NCBI GenBank assembly: GCA_030645675.1
Contig: JAUSLQ010000141.1
Span: forward strand, 1 to 38,873
Direction: 5' to 3'
Source: Actinomycetota bacterium
Lineage (GTDB): Bacteria > Actinomycetota > Acidimicrobiia > Acidimicrobiales > Ilumatobacteraceae
Length of the DNA stretch: 38,873 nucleotides
Both the position numbers and the translations under genes were made by a program. The notes below the pieces were generated by a model. It did not search any database, had not been told where the DNA came from, and saw only the letters and a list, made by a program, of their open reading frames with translations. Positions 30,956 to 38,306 of the stretch are shown piece by piece. Within the stretch, counting starts at the first letter, position 1; every line of letters begins with the position of its first letter.

Positions 30956-31241
30956 CCGCCTTGAACGTCAGCACGGTCGCGTCGCTCTCGACCTTGCAGA
31001 TGCCCCCTGCCACGTGCTGCGCCTCGATCCTGGCCAGAGTCTCGTTGGTCTTACGCATGGCGCGAATCGTGCGCTGGTGGTCGGTGAGGCCATCGGCCGC
31101 ACGTGCTGCACGCTGCTGCGCCTGGTGCTCGGCCCACCACTCGTCATCGGTCTGCCTCGTCGGCGCGATGGCGACGACCTCGGCCACGTGATCAGGTTCG
31201 ATCACGTGGGTTGGCGCCGGTTGAATCCTCTTCGTTGTCAT
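30939..31241 (-). CDS. Small helical protein (100 aa), right end of element
   Basis: Unrecognised. MTTKRIQPAPTHVIEPDHV leads into helices rich in Arg, Glu and Gln (WWAEHQAQQRAARAADGLTDHQRTI, NETLARIEAQHV) and a tail with ATVLTFKAGG. AGGAGG lies 6 nt before ATG 31241, the best ribosome binding site in the element. It reads leftward with the 70-residue gene, away from attR. A longer in-frame ORF running into the tRNA antisense strand is rejected. A regulatory or helper-interfering role is possible but unsupported. Confidence 0.65.
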   Translation of the reverse strand: MTTKRIQPAPTHVIEPDHVAEVVAIAPTRQTDDEWWAEHQAQQRAARAADGLTDHQRTIRAMRKTNETLARIEAQHVAGGICKVESDATVLTFKAGGNRG

Positions 31242-31286
31242 TGGGTTCCTCCTCGTGTTCTGGTTGGCCAGCAAGGAGAACAGGGA

Positions 31287-31313
31287 GCTACTACTCGGCC
31301 TACTACTCGCTGG
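31287..31313. repeat. Sub-terminal direct repeat, right copy (candidate integrase arm site)
   Basis: The sequence is identical to 22791-22817 except for one base. It has the same orientation and lies about 55 bp inside attR. Each copy holds two CTACTACTCG units, so four potential protein sites flank the element. Confidence 0.7.
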
Positions 31314-31338
31314 CCGAGCTGATCCCATGACGCGAAAC

Positions 31339-31364
31339 AACCCCAGGTGTTGTGACCTGGGGTT
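31339..31364. terminator. Element-borne terminator for tRNA-Ala
   Basis: A 10-bp stem (31339-31348 with 31355-31364) and a 6-nt loop, starting 6 nt after the tRNA 3' end on the minus strand. It differs in sequence from the displaced terminator at 22605-22634, so the element supplies its own. Confidence 0.6.
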
Positions 31365-31369
31365 TGTTC

Positions 31370-31416
31370 GTGGAGCTGAGGGGAATCGAACCCCTGACCC
31401 CTTCCATGCCATGGAA
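31370..31416. repeat. attR: 47-bp repeat rebuilding the 3' part of tRNA-Ala
   Basis: Right copy of the 47-bp duplication. Here the element's sequence restores the tRNA 3' part (positions 28-73), so the gene stays intact after integration. Confidence 0.9.
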
Positions 31417-31443
31417 GTGCTCTACCAACTGAGCTACAGCCCC
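31371..31443 (-). tRNA. tRNA-Ala (anticodon GGC)
   Basis: A 73-nt cloverleaf read on the minus strand. The acceptor stem GGGGCTG pairs with CAGCTCC and contains the G3-U70 pair that identifies alanine tRNAs. The anticodon loop is ATGGCAT with GGC at 34-36, the T-loop is TTCGATT, and the discriminator is A73. CCA is not encoded. It is the integration target of the element. The left copy lacks the 5' half. Confidence 0.97.
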
Positions 31444-31456
31444 GAACGAGTGCAGG

Positions 31457-31484
31457 ACGATATCAGCGCGCCCCGCATCTCAAA
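31457..31484 (-). promoter_or_regulatory. Candidate tRNA-Ala promoter
   Basis: On the minus strand TTTGAG (31479-31484), a 16-bp spacer, then TATCGT (31457-31462), 13 nt before the tRNA 5' end. It lies outside the element, so it is host sequence. Confidence 0.4.
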
Positions 31485-31503
31485 ACGTGCAGAGCGAAAC
31501 GGG

Positions 31504-32082
31504 TCACATCGTGCGGCGCGAACGCAGCTTCGAACGCAGCGGACCAACCGCCAGACGCATCACCGCGGTGATCAGCAGGGTGGAGATGGTGACCCTCACC
31601 TCCAGCGACAGCTCGGCGATTCGGGGTGCGACGAAGATGGACACCACGATGGCCACGGGGTACACCCAGGCCACGTCGGTGGCGATGCGGCCCCACAGCG
31701 GCCGGGCCGGCTCGGCTCGGTCGGGTAGTTGGAACCAGTTCTCCACGCCCACCGTGCGCTGCACGCGCTCGCCGGTCACGAACTCTCGCGAGCGTCCCAT
31801 CAGGGCCGCACGCTGCGGCGACCGCTCCCACTCGCGCAGGTGCAAGCCGTCGACGAAGCGAAACACGATCTGGTGTTCACCGCCATCCGGGCCCGGCTGC
31901 AGCACACCGGCGCCGAGGCAGCCGTGGAACTGGCGCAGGGTGGCCACCACTTCGTCGGCCCACTGCATGTACTGCGCCTCGAACCCCGGCGCGACCACGC
32001 GTGCCACCGTGACGGTGACCGGATCGGGAGCGATGCGGGGCAGTTGGGCGGTGTCGAAGGGACCGGAGAGGGCAAGTGACAT
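31504..32082 (-). CDS. Antibiotic-biosynthesis-monooxygenase-like membrane protein
   Basis: A 192-residue protein. The N-terminal 110 residues fit the dimeric alpha/beta-barrel ABM fold (VTVTVARVVAPGFEAQYMQWADEVVATLRQFHGCLG, then IVFRFVDGLHLREWERSPQRAAL). Two hydrophobic helices follow (VAWVYPVAIVVSIFVAPRI and VTISTLLITAVMRLAVG) with a basic C terminus. This ABM-plus-two-helix layout resembles COG3224-type proteins, whose activity is not established. ATG 32082 is used; an upstream extension has no ribosome binding site. It lies 110 nt after rsfS in the same direction and could share its transcript. Confidence 0.75.
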   Translation of the reverse strand: MSLALSGPFDTAQLPRIAPDPVTVTVARVVAPGFEAQYMQWADEVVATLRQFHGCLGAGVLQPGPDGGEHQIVFRFVDGLHLREWERSPQRAALMGRSREFVTGERVQRTVGVENWFQLPDRAEPARPLWGRIATDVAWVYPVAIVVSIFVAPRIAELSLEVRVTISTLLITAVMRLAVGPLRSKLRSRRTM

Positions 32083-32192
32083 GACGCCATCCACGCTAGC
32101 GATGGGCCCGACGTCGCCATCGGTGACAGCGATCACATGCGCACGTACCTGCTCACACACCACAGCCTGGTACGGACGGAGCTGTAGCCCCG

Positions 32193-32561
32193 TCAGTCGG
32201 CCCAGGCCACCTTGGGCACGTCGCGGTAGAGGCGCTCGATCTCGTAGTACATGCGGATCTCTTCGGCGAACACGTGCACCACCACGTCGCCGTAGTCCAG
32301 CAGCACCCACTGCTGCTCGGCGGCACCCTCGGTGCGCAGCGGCGAGCGGCCCAGCAGCTCGCGAACGGCTTCTTCCACGGCATCCACCACCGCTTTCACC
32401 AGGCGGCGGTTGCCGGCGCTGGTGATGACGAAGTAGTCCGTGACCTGCAACAAGTCGCCGACCGCCAGCACCACAGTGTGCTCGGCCTTCTTCTCGTCGG
32501 CGGCCTGGGCGGCCACCTTGGCCAGGTCGAGCGCTGCCTGCGCTGCTGCGGTGAGGGTCAT
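32193..32561 (-). CDS. rsfS: RsfS, ribosomal silencing factor
   Basis: A 122-residue protein that binds ribosomal protein uL14 and blocks joining of the subunits when nutrients are short. The family marks are VTDYFVITSAGNRRLVKAVVDAVEE (about 41-65) and the C-terminal VLLDYGDVVVHVFAEEIRMYYEIERLY. Its ATG overlaps the stop of the LCP-like gene (ATGA). The nadD, LCP-type, rsfS order is known from actinobacteria. Confidence 0.93.
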   Translation of the reverse strand: MTLTAAAQAALDLAKVAAQAADEKKAEHTVVLAVGDLLQVTDYFVITSAGNRRLVKAVVDAVEEAVRELLGRSPLRTEGAAEQQWVLLDYGDVVVHVFAEEIRMYYEIERLYRDVPKVAWAD

Positions 32562-33766
32562 GCCGGCTCCGTGCTGGTGGTGGTGGGCAAGGTTTCTCCC
32601 TCGCCGGTGAGGAAATCGGTGCCGAGCTGCAACACCACGTCGATGCCTTCGGTGGGCATCTCCGGCTCGGCCAGCTCGAACAGCCCGAACAGCTCGTTGC
32701 TGGACTCGGCCTGGGCGGCGATCCGCGGGTCGGCGATGAGATAGATCGTGGCCTCTTGCACCGGGCCTTGCAGGTAGACCGACGACACGTTGGCGCCGAG
32801 GAACAGCAGAGCCTTGATCGCGAACTTCACCCGCGTCTCGTAGCCCGGCGGCGCTTCGATGCGGAACACGAGGCCGGGGGCAGGCGCCGACATCGATTTG
32901 GGGGCGATGGTGGCCAGCACCCAGATCGCCTCGGCACGATCGATGGACTCCACGTCGAGGCCCTCCGGCGCGGCAGAGTCGTCGATCGGGTCGGCCGGCA
33001 GCACCCGCGCATCCACCCGTCCGGCGAACAGCTTCGACACCAGGTCGGCCAGCGAGGCGACCGGAGCGTCGGCAGCGACGGCGCTGACCCCCTCGCCCAC
33101 GGCGGCGGCGACGGCCGCCCAGACGGCCTCCACGTTGGCTCGCCGCTGCCGATCGGTCTGGCCCTCGACGGTGGCCGTCAGCACCTGTACCGCCTGCGTG
33201 GCCGACAGCGTGTTCTCGCCGGCGTCGTACAACGACAGTTCCTTGCCGTCGAGCCTGCCCACCACTTCGGTGGCAAAGGTGGCCCGAATCGGCGAGACGG
33301 CCTGCAGCAGCGCCTCTGCCTCGGCGGGCGTTGCCACGGTGGCGACGTCGAGGGTGATCGACAAGGTGCTCTCCACCGCCAGCACCAGCGCATCGGCACC
33401 GCCCTCGGCGTACACGCCGGCCAGCGGGATGCGCTGCTCGCCGACGCCCAGCGTGGTATCGGCCGTGACCGGGACCGGCACGATGGTGCCACCGCGCTGC
33501 ACGCTGGCCTCGTCGGTCCCCTGGGTGGGTCGCAACACGAACAGGGCCAGGCTGGTCAGCCGGTTGTCGGCATCGACGATGCCCATCATCCCTACAGGAG
33601 TGGTCGGCAGTCCGACGAACTCCGCACCCACCTTGGTGGCGCCTTCGTAGTTGCGCAACGCAATGTACCCCGCGTAGCCCATGCCGCCCAGCACCAGCAG
33701 GGCGACCAGGTTGATCACCAGCATCACGGTGGTCCTCCGGCGGCGGGCGCTGCCCAGCGCGCTCAC
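32558..33766 (-). CDS. Membrane-anchored degenerate LCP (LytR-CpsA-Psr)-like protein
   Basis: A 402-residue protein. An RRRR cluster precedes one membrane helix (about residues 15-35). The outside part has a weak LCP pattern: VGMMGIVDADNRLTSLALFVL, AGVYAEGGADALVLAVESTLSITLDVATVATPAEAEALLQAV. The last 100 residues resemble a LytR_C domain. The LCP arginines that bind the pyrophosphate lipid are not recognisable, so ligase activity is doubtful. GTG 33766 overlaps the nadD stop (GTGA) with GAGGAGG before it. ATG 33724 with its own GGAGG is the alternative, but it would lose the positive charges before the helix. An LCP gene commonly stands in this position. Confidence 0.65.
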   Translation of the reverse strand: MSALGSARRRRTTVMLVINLVALLVLGGMGYAGYIALRNYEGATKVGAEFVGLPTTPVGMMGIVDADNRLTSLALFVLRPTQGTDEASVQRGGTIVPVPVTADTTLGVGEQRIPLAGVYAEGGADALVLAVESTLSITLDVATVATPAEAEALLQAVSPIRATFATEVVGRLDGKELSLYDAGENTLSATQAVQVLTATVEGQTDRQRRANVEAVWAAVAAAVGEGVSAVAADAPVASLADLVSKLFAGRVDARVLPADPIDDSAAPEGLDVESIDRAEAIWVLATIAPKSMSAPAPGLVFRIEAPPGYETRVKFAIKALLFLGANVSSVYLQGPVQEATIYLIADPRIAAQAESSNELFGLFELAEPEMPTEGIDVVLQLGTDFLTGEGETLPTTTSTEPA

Positions 33767-34344
33767 TCGGCCTCCTCGTACAGGTGGCGCTCCGTGATCG
33801 CGCCGAGCACCGGCTCGGTGACCAGGTAGTCCAGTGGGCGGCCGTCGCGGCAGCGGGCACGCAGATCGGTACTGGAGACCTCCAGCCGCGGTACCTCGAC
33901 CCGCAGCCACCGGAAGTCTCCCGGCAGTTCCACGGGCGCACCCGGTCGGTCGACCACCACCAGCGTGGAGCGTTGCGCGACCTCCTGGTAGCGATCCCAG
34001 GTCTCGAAGCGCGCAGCAGCGTCGTCGCCCATGATCGTGAACAGTGCTGAGTCGGGGAACCTGCGGGCCAAGAGCGCCAGGGTATCGGCCGTGTAGCTCG
34101 GCCCGCCGAGGTCGATCTCGTCGCTGCCTGCTTCCAGGCCGGGCACGTCGGCCACGGCCGCCTCCACCATCGCCAGCCGGTGCTGGGCGGCGGTGATCGG
34201 GCGGCTGCCAACCTTCTGCCACGGGACGTTCGCCACCATCAGCACGACCACGTCGAGCTGCAGAGCATGCCGCACGTTGACCGCCGTGACGAGGTGCCCC
34301 ACGTGGGGCGGGTCGAACGTGCCGCCGAACAAACCGATACGCAT
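33763..34344 (-). CDS. nadD: NadD, nicotinate-mononucleotide adenylyltransferase
   Basis: A 193-residue nucleotidyltransferase that joins nicotinate mononucleotide and ATP to form deamido-NAD in the NAD pathway. GLFGGTFDPPHVGH (residues 4-17) holds the GxFDPxHxGH signature, and VSSTDLRAR near 155-163 matches the ISSTxxR motif that binds the ATP phosphates. ATG 34344 is chosen over upstream in-frame starts because the conserved fold starts at residue 2. It is the first gene of the leftward nadD / LCP-like / rsfS unit, divergent from the sigma factor. Confidence 0.94.
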   Translation of the reverse strand: MRIGLFGGTFDPPHVGHLVTAVNVRHALQLDVVVLMVANVPWQKVGSRPITAAQHRLAMVEAAVADVPGLEAGSDEIDLGGPSYTADTLALLARRFPDSALFTIMGDDAAARFETWDRYQEVAQRSTLVVVDRPGAPVELPGDFRWLRVEVPRLEVSSTDLRARCRDGRPLDYLVTEPVLGAITERHLYEEAE

Positions 34345-34637
34345 GGGCACGGCGGGCAAGTGTACGGCTCGCGTGCCGACGGCCACCGGCAGGGTGCGGG
34401 TTACGAGCGGTTCGTCAGGGATCCGGCAAGTTCGCTTCTGACAGGACAAGGCCGCGCCGATGTAGTACTGTTACCTGTCCCCTTGTTTGACCCCCCACTG
34501 ATCGGACATCCGGGTTCGCCGTCATCTACGGCGAACGCGTGTCCAACCTCGTAGCGAGGGTGCCGTCCGGCCATGTGCCGAATGACACACGCTTCCACGG
34601 AATCTGACGACGAACCAAGAAGTTGAGAAGAACTGCC
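34345..34637. other. Divergent regulatory region between nadD and the sigma-factor gene
   Basis: This is a 293-bp gap without a supported gene. It holds the candidate sigma-gene promoter (34438-34466), a long leader of about 165 nt, and a perfect 9-bp inverted repeat GTTCGCCGT-N5-ACGGCGAAC at 34514-34536 inside that leader. The hairpin has no T run and could be a control element. Confidence 0.5.
34438..34466 (+). promoter_or_regulatory. Candidate promoter of the sigma-factor gene
   Basis: CTGACA (34438-34443), a 17-bp spacer, then TGTAGT (34461-34466). The -35 matches consensus at five of six positions and the -10 at four. The transcript would have a leader of about 165 nt. Confidence 0.4.
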
Positions 34638-35465
34638 ATGAACGACTCTATCGGTCTTTACCTGAACGACATCGGCAAGGTGTCACTGCTCAATGCGGAG
34701 GAGGAGCGCGAGCTCTCCCGCGTCATCGAGGCAGGCCGCGAAGCTGCCGACCGCCTCGAAAGCGGTGAGAAGGGCGCCGCCCTCAAGGGGGCCGTTGCGT
34801 CCGCCGCCGAGGCAAAGGATCGCTTCATTCGTGCGAACCTGCGCCTGGTGGTCTCCATCGCCCGCCGCTATCCCCTCCCCCAGGGCATGGACCTGCTGGA
34901 TCTCATCCAGGAGGGCAACCTTGGCCTCGAGCACGCGGTCGACAAGTTCGACTGGCGGCGTGGTTTCAAGTTCTCCACCTACGCCACCTTCTGGATCCGC
35001 CAGGCCATCGGCCGTGCACTCGACCAGAAGGCCAGCCTCATCCGCATCCCCGGCGATCGTTCGGCCAGCCTGCGTGCGGCCCTGCGCCAGGCCAGCGGCG
35101 ACGGCGAGACGCTGGACGTCGGCAATGCCGAGCTCCACCGCCTCACCACCCCGGTCAGCCTCGACAAGACCATCGGCGACGACGGCGACGCCACCCTCGG
35201 CGTCCTGATGGCCAACGGCGACGGCACCCCCGAAGATGCCGTGATGTCCATGGTCGACAACGAGCTGCTCGACGAGCTGCTCGGCACCCTCGACAAGCGT
35301 GCCCGGTACGCCGTCGAGGCCCGCTTCGGTCTGCTCGACGGCGAGCGCAAGAGCTTCCGCGAAGTCGGCGAGAACCTGGGCGTCACCGCCGAGGCCGCTC
35401 GTCGCCTCGTCAGCCGGGCGGTTGCCGGCCTGCGCGAAGACGCAGTCCGCATCCTCGCTGTCTGA
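34638..35465 (+). CDS. Sigma-70 family RNA polymerase sigma factor (group 2-like)
   Basis: A 275-residue sigma factor. Region 1.2 is SIGLYLNDIGKVSLLNAEEERELSRVIE, region 2 runs from FIRANLRLVVSIARRYPLPQGMDLLDLIQEGNLGL through FDWRRGFKFSTYATFWIRQAIGRAL (core binding and -10 recognition), region 3 follows, and region 4 ends in FREVGENLGVTAEAARRLVSRAVAGLRE (the -35-binding HTH). It lacks the long region 1.1 of a primary sigma, so it is probably a group 2 (RpoS/SigB-like) stress factor. AGAAG precedes ATG 34638; a TTG 15 nt upstream is also in frame. No anti-sigma gene is adjacent. Confidence 0.9.
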   Translation: MNDSIGLYLNDIGKVSLLNAEEERELSRVIEAGREAADRLESGEKGAALKGAVASAAEAKDRFIRANLRLVVSIARRYPLPQGMDLLDLIQEGNLGLEHAVDKFDWRRGFKFSTYATFWIRQAIGRALDQKASLIRIPGDRSASLRAALRQASGDGETLDVGNAELHRLTTPVSLDKTIGDDGDATLGVLMANGDGTPEDAVMSMVDNELLDELLGTLDKRARYAVEARFGLLDGERKSFREVGENLGVTAEAARRLVSRAVAGLREDAVRILAV

Positions 35466-35486
35466 TCTCTCGCGCTGATGCTCGGG

Positions 35487-35492
35487 TAATCT
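35487..35492 (+). promoter_or_regulatory. Candidate -10 of a leaderless membrane-protein mRNA
   Basis: TAATCT lies 8 nt before ATG 35501, with no ribosome binding site between them. Confidence 0.5.
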
Positions 35493-35500
35493 CCCCGCCC

Positions 35501-35944
35501 ATGGCGGTACCGGCTGTTCGACCAGTTCACATCAGCCGGGGCACCATTGCCTCGATGCTGTCCGCAGCTGCGGGCCTACTGCTGGCCGCCACGTTCCTGG
35601 TCAGATGGTTCTCTCGCGGGCCCGGCGCATCGTTCACCGGCCGCCAACTCGCGGCCGCACTGCAAACGGTGCCATCAGGACGGTGGGAACACGTCGGCGA
35701 CCTCGCTGCCGGCGTGATCTACGGAGTGCCTCTGTTGGGCTGCCTACTGTTCGCCACCTGCTCCCAACGCGGTGCCGCAGTGGCCGCAGGCCGTGGTGCG
35801 AGCGCCATCGCCCTGGTCGTCGTGGTCGGCGGGGCACTTCTGCGACAGCTTGTCCCGGTGGAACGCTGGAGCTACGGTATGGCCTTCACGGGAGTTGCGG
35901 CGGTACTCACGACGATGTCTGCATGGTTGGCGCTGCGAGACTGA
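35501..35944 (+). CDS. Four-helix membrane protein of unknown function
   Basis: A 147-residue protein with four hydrophobic helices (about 13-35, 64-86, 95-113 and 122-143) separated by short loops, one of which is longer and contains RWFSRGPGASFTGRQL. No known domain is recognised. ATG 35501 follows a TAATCT box at leaderless distance. It lies between the sigma factor and a large secreted-domain protein, 45 nt before the latter, so the two may form an operon. Confidence 0.7.
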   Translation: MAVPAVRPVHISRGTIASMLSAAAGLLLAATFLVRWFSRGPGASFTGRQLAAALQTVPSGRWEHVGDLAAGVIYGVPLLGCLLFATCSQRGAAVAAGRGASAIALVVVVGGALLRQLVPVERWSYGMAFTGVAAVLTTMSAWLALRD

Positions 35945-35989
35945 CGACCCGCGCAGGCGACCCGAGAGCGACACTGAGGAGCACACCAA

Positions 35990-38203
35990 GTGACCGACCA
36001 GCAACCCGCGTCACAGCTCCCGCCGCCATCGTTCACCCCGGCGACCACGCAGTGGGCTCCGCCGGCGACTGGTGCACCTACCGCCGCGCTCCCCGCAAAC
36101 GAGCAGCCCGTCGGCCTCGTTGCACCGCCCACGATCGCCATCGAGCCCGCCACGCTCGAGGCCCCAGGGGAGGGTGAGGCGCGGCCTGTGGCGAGGTCCA
36201 GGCGCCGCCCGCTCGCCATCGGGGCCGCAGTGCTGGGCCTCGGCGGTGCCGCAGCCATCGGTTGGCTGGCCTTGTCCGGCAGCGCCACCGAGGCCAAGGG
36301 CGCCTCGTCGTCGCCGGCGGCCATCACCGGCTTCGTCGCCGGGTTCAACCTCGAAGACCCGCTCGCGATGCTCAGCTTCATCGCCCCAGACGAAGCGCAA
36401 GGCGTCAGCGACGCGATCTCGACAACGCAGGACATCGGAAGTTCCACCGGGCTGTTCCGCACCGGCCCCGGTGGCGTCGACGCCACCATCGCGATCGACA
36501 ACGTCACCGTCGACGAGCTCGGTCCCAACGTGGCCCGCGTGTCGTTCGATGTCTCCGGCACCATCGCCCTCACCGGGCTGGCAGCCGACCTCCTGGGGAA
36601 CGGCGACGGCACACTCGACCGCAGCGGATTGTCACTGATCGTCATTCGCCAGGGTGGTGGGTGGTTCATCAGCCCGCTCCTGAGCGCCGGCGACTTGCTC
36701 ACGGACGAGCTCGACCTGCCCGGCGGCGACTTCAGCGAGGTGGGCAAGACGCGCTCGCAAGGATCGGCAACGACTGCCGAGAGCGCGATCGACGACCTGC
36801 TCGACGGCATCTCCGACCTTGACGCCGAGGCCGTGGCCGGCGCACTGTCCAGCGGCGAGGAGCGGTTCGTACGTGTCTTCGAGGACGCGATCGACGAGCT
36901 CGCCGCCGACGCGACCGACGAGCTCGCCGACAACGGCGCCAACTTCCGGTTCGACGATCTGCGCACCGAGCCGGTGGCGGGGGGCGCCATCTTCAGCGGC
37001 GTCACGCTGGAGATCCAGGACTACAACGGCACCCAAACCCTCGAGGCCGACGACGATTGCCTTCGCGACGGCGATGGTGACGGCCGCGTCTGCGTGTTCG
37101 AAGGCCTGGTGCCGGTCAGCGGAGGCTCCGATCAGCTGACCGTGTTCACCACCAACGAGAGCGGTGCGGTACGGGTGCAGTTGATCAAGACTGCCGCCGC
37201 CGCCTTCGAGCAGGTGCTCCGCCGTCTCGACCGCGACACTCTCTTGCAGGTCACCGACTCCGAGGTGCTCGCCGAGCCGGCGGCGACACTGACGTTCGGC
37301 GAGGCAGCCGAGTTCGAGCTCACCGGGCAACCGTTCGCGGTCTACGAAGTCGCCCTGCCCCCCGGCATCGAGGGCAACGACCTCTGGGCAGGCGAGGAAG
37401 ACATCTCCGACGACCTGTACGCGTACGACCAGTTGTACGCCGGCGACGGAACAGGCTGGCAGTACTACTACCCCGGCGACGACCTCCCCGACGGTGCGAC
37501 CACCCTGCGCGTCGTGGTCATCCCCGACTGCTCCGACTGGTCCAGCGGGGCGCTGTTCGCGAGATGTGGCGAGAGCGGCGAGGGCACCTTTGCCCTGGGC
37601 GTCGGCAGCACCACTCCGCGCGAGATCGCGTTCGCCGACGGGCAGACGGTGGAGCTCGCTCCGCTGGAGACCGCACTGGTGAGCTTCAGGGTCGACGACG
37701 AGATCGACGCGATCCTCGACTTCGCCGCCGCCAGCTGGTACCTGACAGCCGGTGAGTACTCCTACAACGACGACGGCTCGGTGCACCTCGTTCCCGGCGA
37801 GTACACGGCACGGTTGGCTGCCGGCTACAACGACGGCAGCCCGGTCTCGGTGCGGCTCGCCATCGAGGAGGTCGAGCCCGCTGTCGGGCCCGAGGACATC
37901 TCCGCCAGTTCGCCGTCCACCACGTTTGCCCTTTCCGGCAACGAGTACGTGGAGTTCGACGCCTACGCCGACACCGGGGACTCGGTGGTCATCACCGTCA
38001 CACCCCAGGACGGTCAGGACGTCGTACTCGTCGTCATGTCGTCGTCGGGGTCGATCTGCGGCGACGTCGACTCCGGCTACGGCGGGGTCAGCGAGTCGTG
38101 CGACTTCTCCGTCAACTCCGGTGGCAACTTCACTGTCTACGTGTACGGCTACTCCAGCTCGGATTCGTACGGTGCAGTGACTGTCTCGATCGACATCGGC
38201 TAG
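35990..38203 (+). CDS. Single-pass membrane protein with a large extracellular part ending in a PPC-like domain
   Basis: A 737-residue protein. Residues 1-69 are Pro/Ala-rich and probably cytoplasmic, RSRRR precedes one membrane helix (about 74-96), and the rest is acidic and extracellular. The middle has an Asp-rich [17 protein letters not shown] loop that could bind calcium. The last 100 residues ([25 protein letters not shown] ending in a [12 protein letters not shown] strand) look like a bacterial pre-peptidase C-terminal domain. No protease is present, so this domain may act in adhesion or folding. GAGGAG precedes GTG 35990. Function unknown. Confidence 0.7.
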   Translation: MTDQQPASQLPPPSFTPATTQWAPPATGAPTAALPANEQPVGLVAPPTIAIEPATLEAPGEGEARPVARSRRRPLAIGAAVLGLGGAAAIGWLALSGSATEAKGASSSPAAITGFVAGFNLEDPLAMLSFIAPDEAQGVSDAISTTQDIGSSTGLFRTGPGGVDATIAIDNVTVDELGPNVARVSFDVSGTIALTGLAADLLGNGDGTLDRSGLSLIVIRQGGGWFISPLLSAGDLLTDELDLPGGDFSEVGKTRSQGSATTAESAIDDLLDGISDLDAEAVAGALSSGEERFVRVFEDAIDELAADATDELADNGANFRFDDLRTEPVAGGAIFSGVTLEIQDYNGTQTLEADDDCLRDGDGDGRVCVFEGLVPVSGGSDQLTVFTTNESGAVRVQLIKTAAAAFEQVLRRLDRDTLLQVTDSEVLAEPAATLTFGEAAEFELTGQPFAVYEVALPPGIEGNDLWAGEEDISDDLYAYDQLYAGDGTGWQYYYPGDDLPDGATTLRVVVIPDCSDWSSGALFARCGESGEGTFALGVGSTTPREIAFADGQTVELAPLETALVSFRVDDEIDAILDFAAASWYLTAGEYSYNDDGSVHLVPGEYTARLAAGYNDGSPVSVRLAIEEVEPAVGPEDISASSPSTTFALSGNEYVEFDAYADTGDSVVITVTPQDGQDVVLVVMSSSGSICGDVDSGYGGVSESCDFSVNSGGNFTVYVYGYSSSDSYGAVTVSIDIG

Positions 38204-38247
38204 CTGCGAGCAGCGCCGGCGGCGCCTGGCCGGATCGCCCACGACCG

Positions 38248-38285
38248 GGTCGCGGCGTTTGCATTTCTCAGGGGTCGCCGCGACC
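38248..38285. terminator. Hairpin after the PPC-domain gene
   Basis: A 10-bp perfect stem (GGTCGCGGCG at 38248-38257, CGCCGCGACC at 38276-38285) with an 18-nt loop. It ends 8 nt before the -10 box of the next gene. Confidence 0.5.
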
Positions 38286-38293
38286 TCGGCCGT

Positions 38294-38299
38294 TAGGCT
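38294..38299 (+). promoter_or_regulatory. Candidate -10 of the DAHP synthase gene
   Basis: TAGGCT lies 7 nt before GTG 38307. No ribosome binding site is present, so the mRNA is probably leaderless. Confidence 0.5.
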
Positions 38300-38306
38300 G
38301 ACGACC

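Larger units (their letters stand above)
22645..31416. mobile_element. Integrated element (phage-satellite-like) in tRNA-Ala(GGC)
   Basis: The element is bounded by an identical 47-bp direct repeat (22645-22691 and 31370-31416). The repeat corresponds to the last 46 bases of tRNA-Ala plus one flanking base. A tyrosine integrase gene starts 150 bp inside the left end. The interior carries a Xis-like gene, a RepA-like ATPase, HNH and HTH genes, an HK97-type prohead protease and cargo genes. Length between the repeats is about 8.7 kb. No terminase, portal, major capsid, tail, lysis or conjugation gene is seen. It could be a satellite that uses a helper phage, or a reduced prophage. Confidence 0.85.

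Noticed and set aside
22645-31416. Integrative and conjugative element (pSAM2 type)
   Set aside because: No FtsK/Tra translocase, relaxase or spread gene is visible, and a capsid protease points to a phage relation instead.
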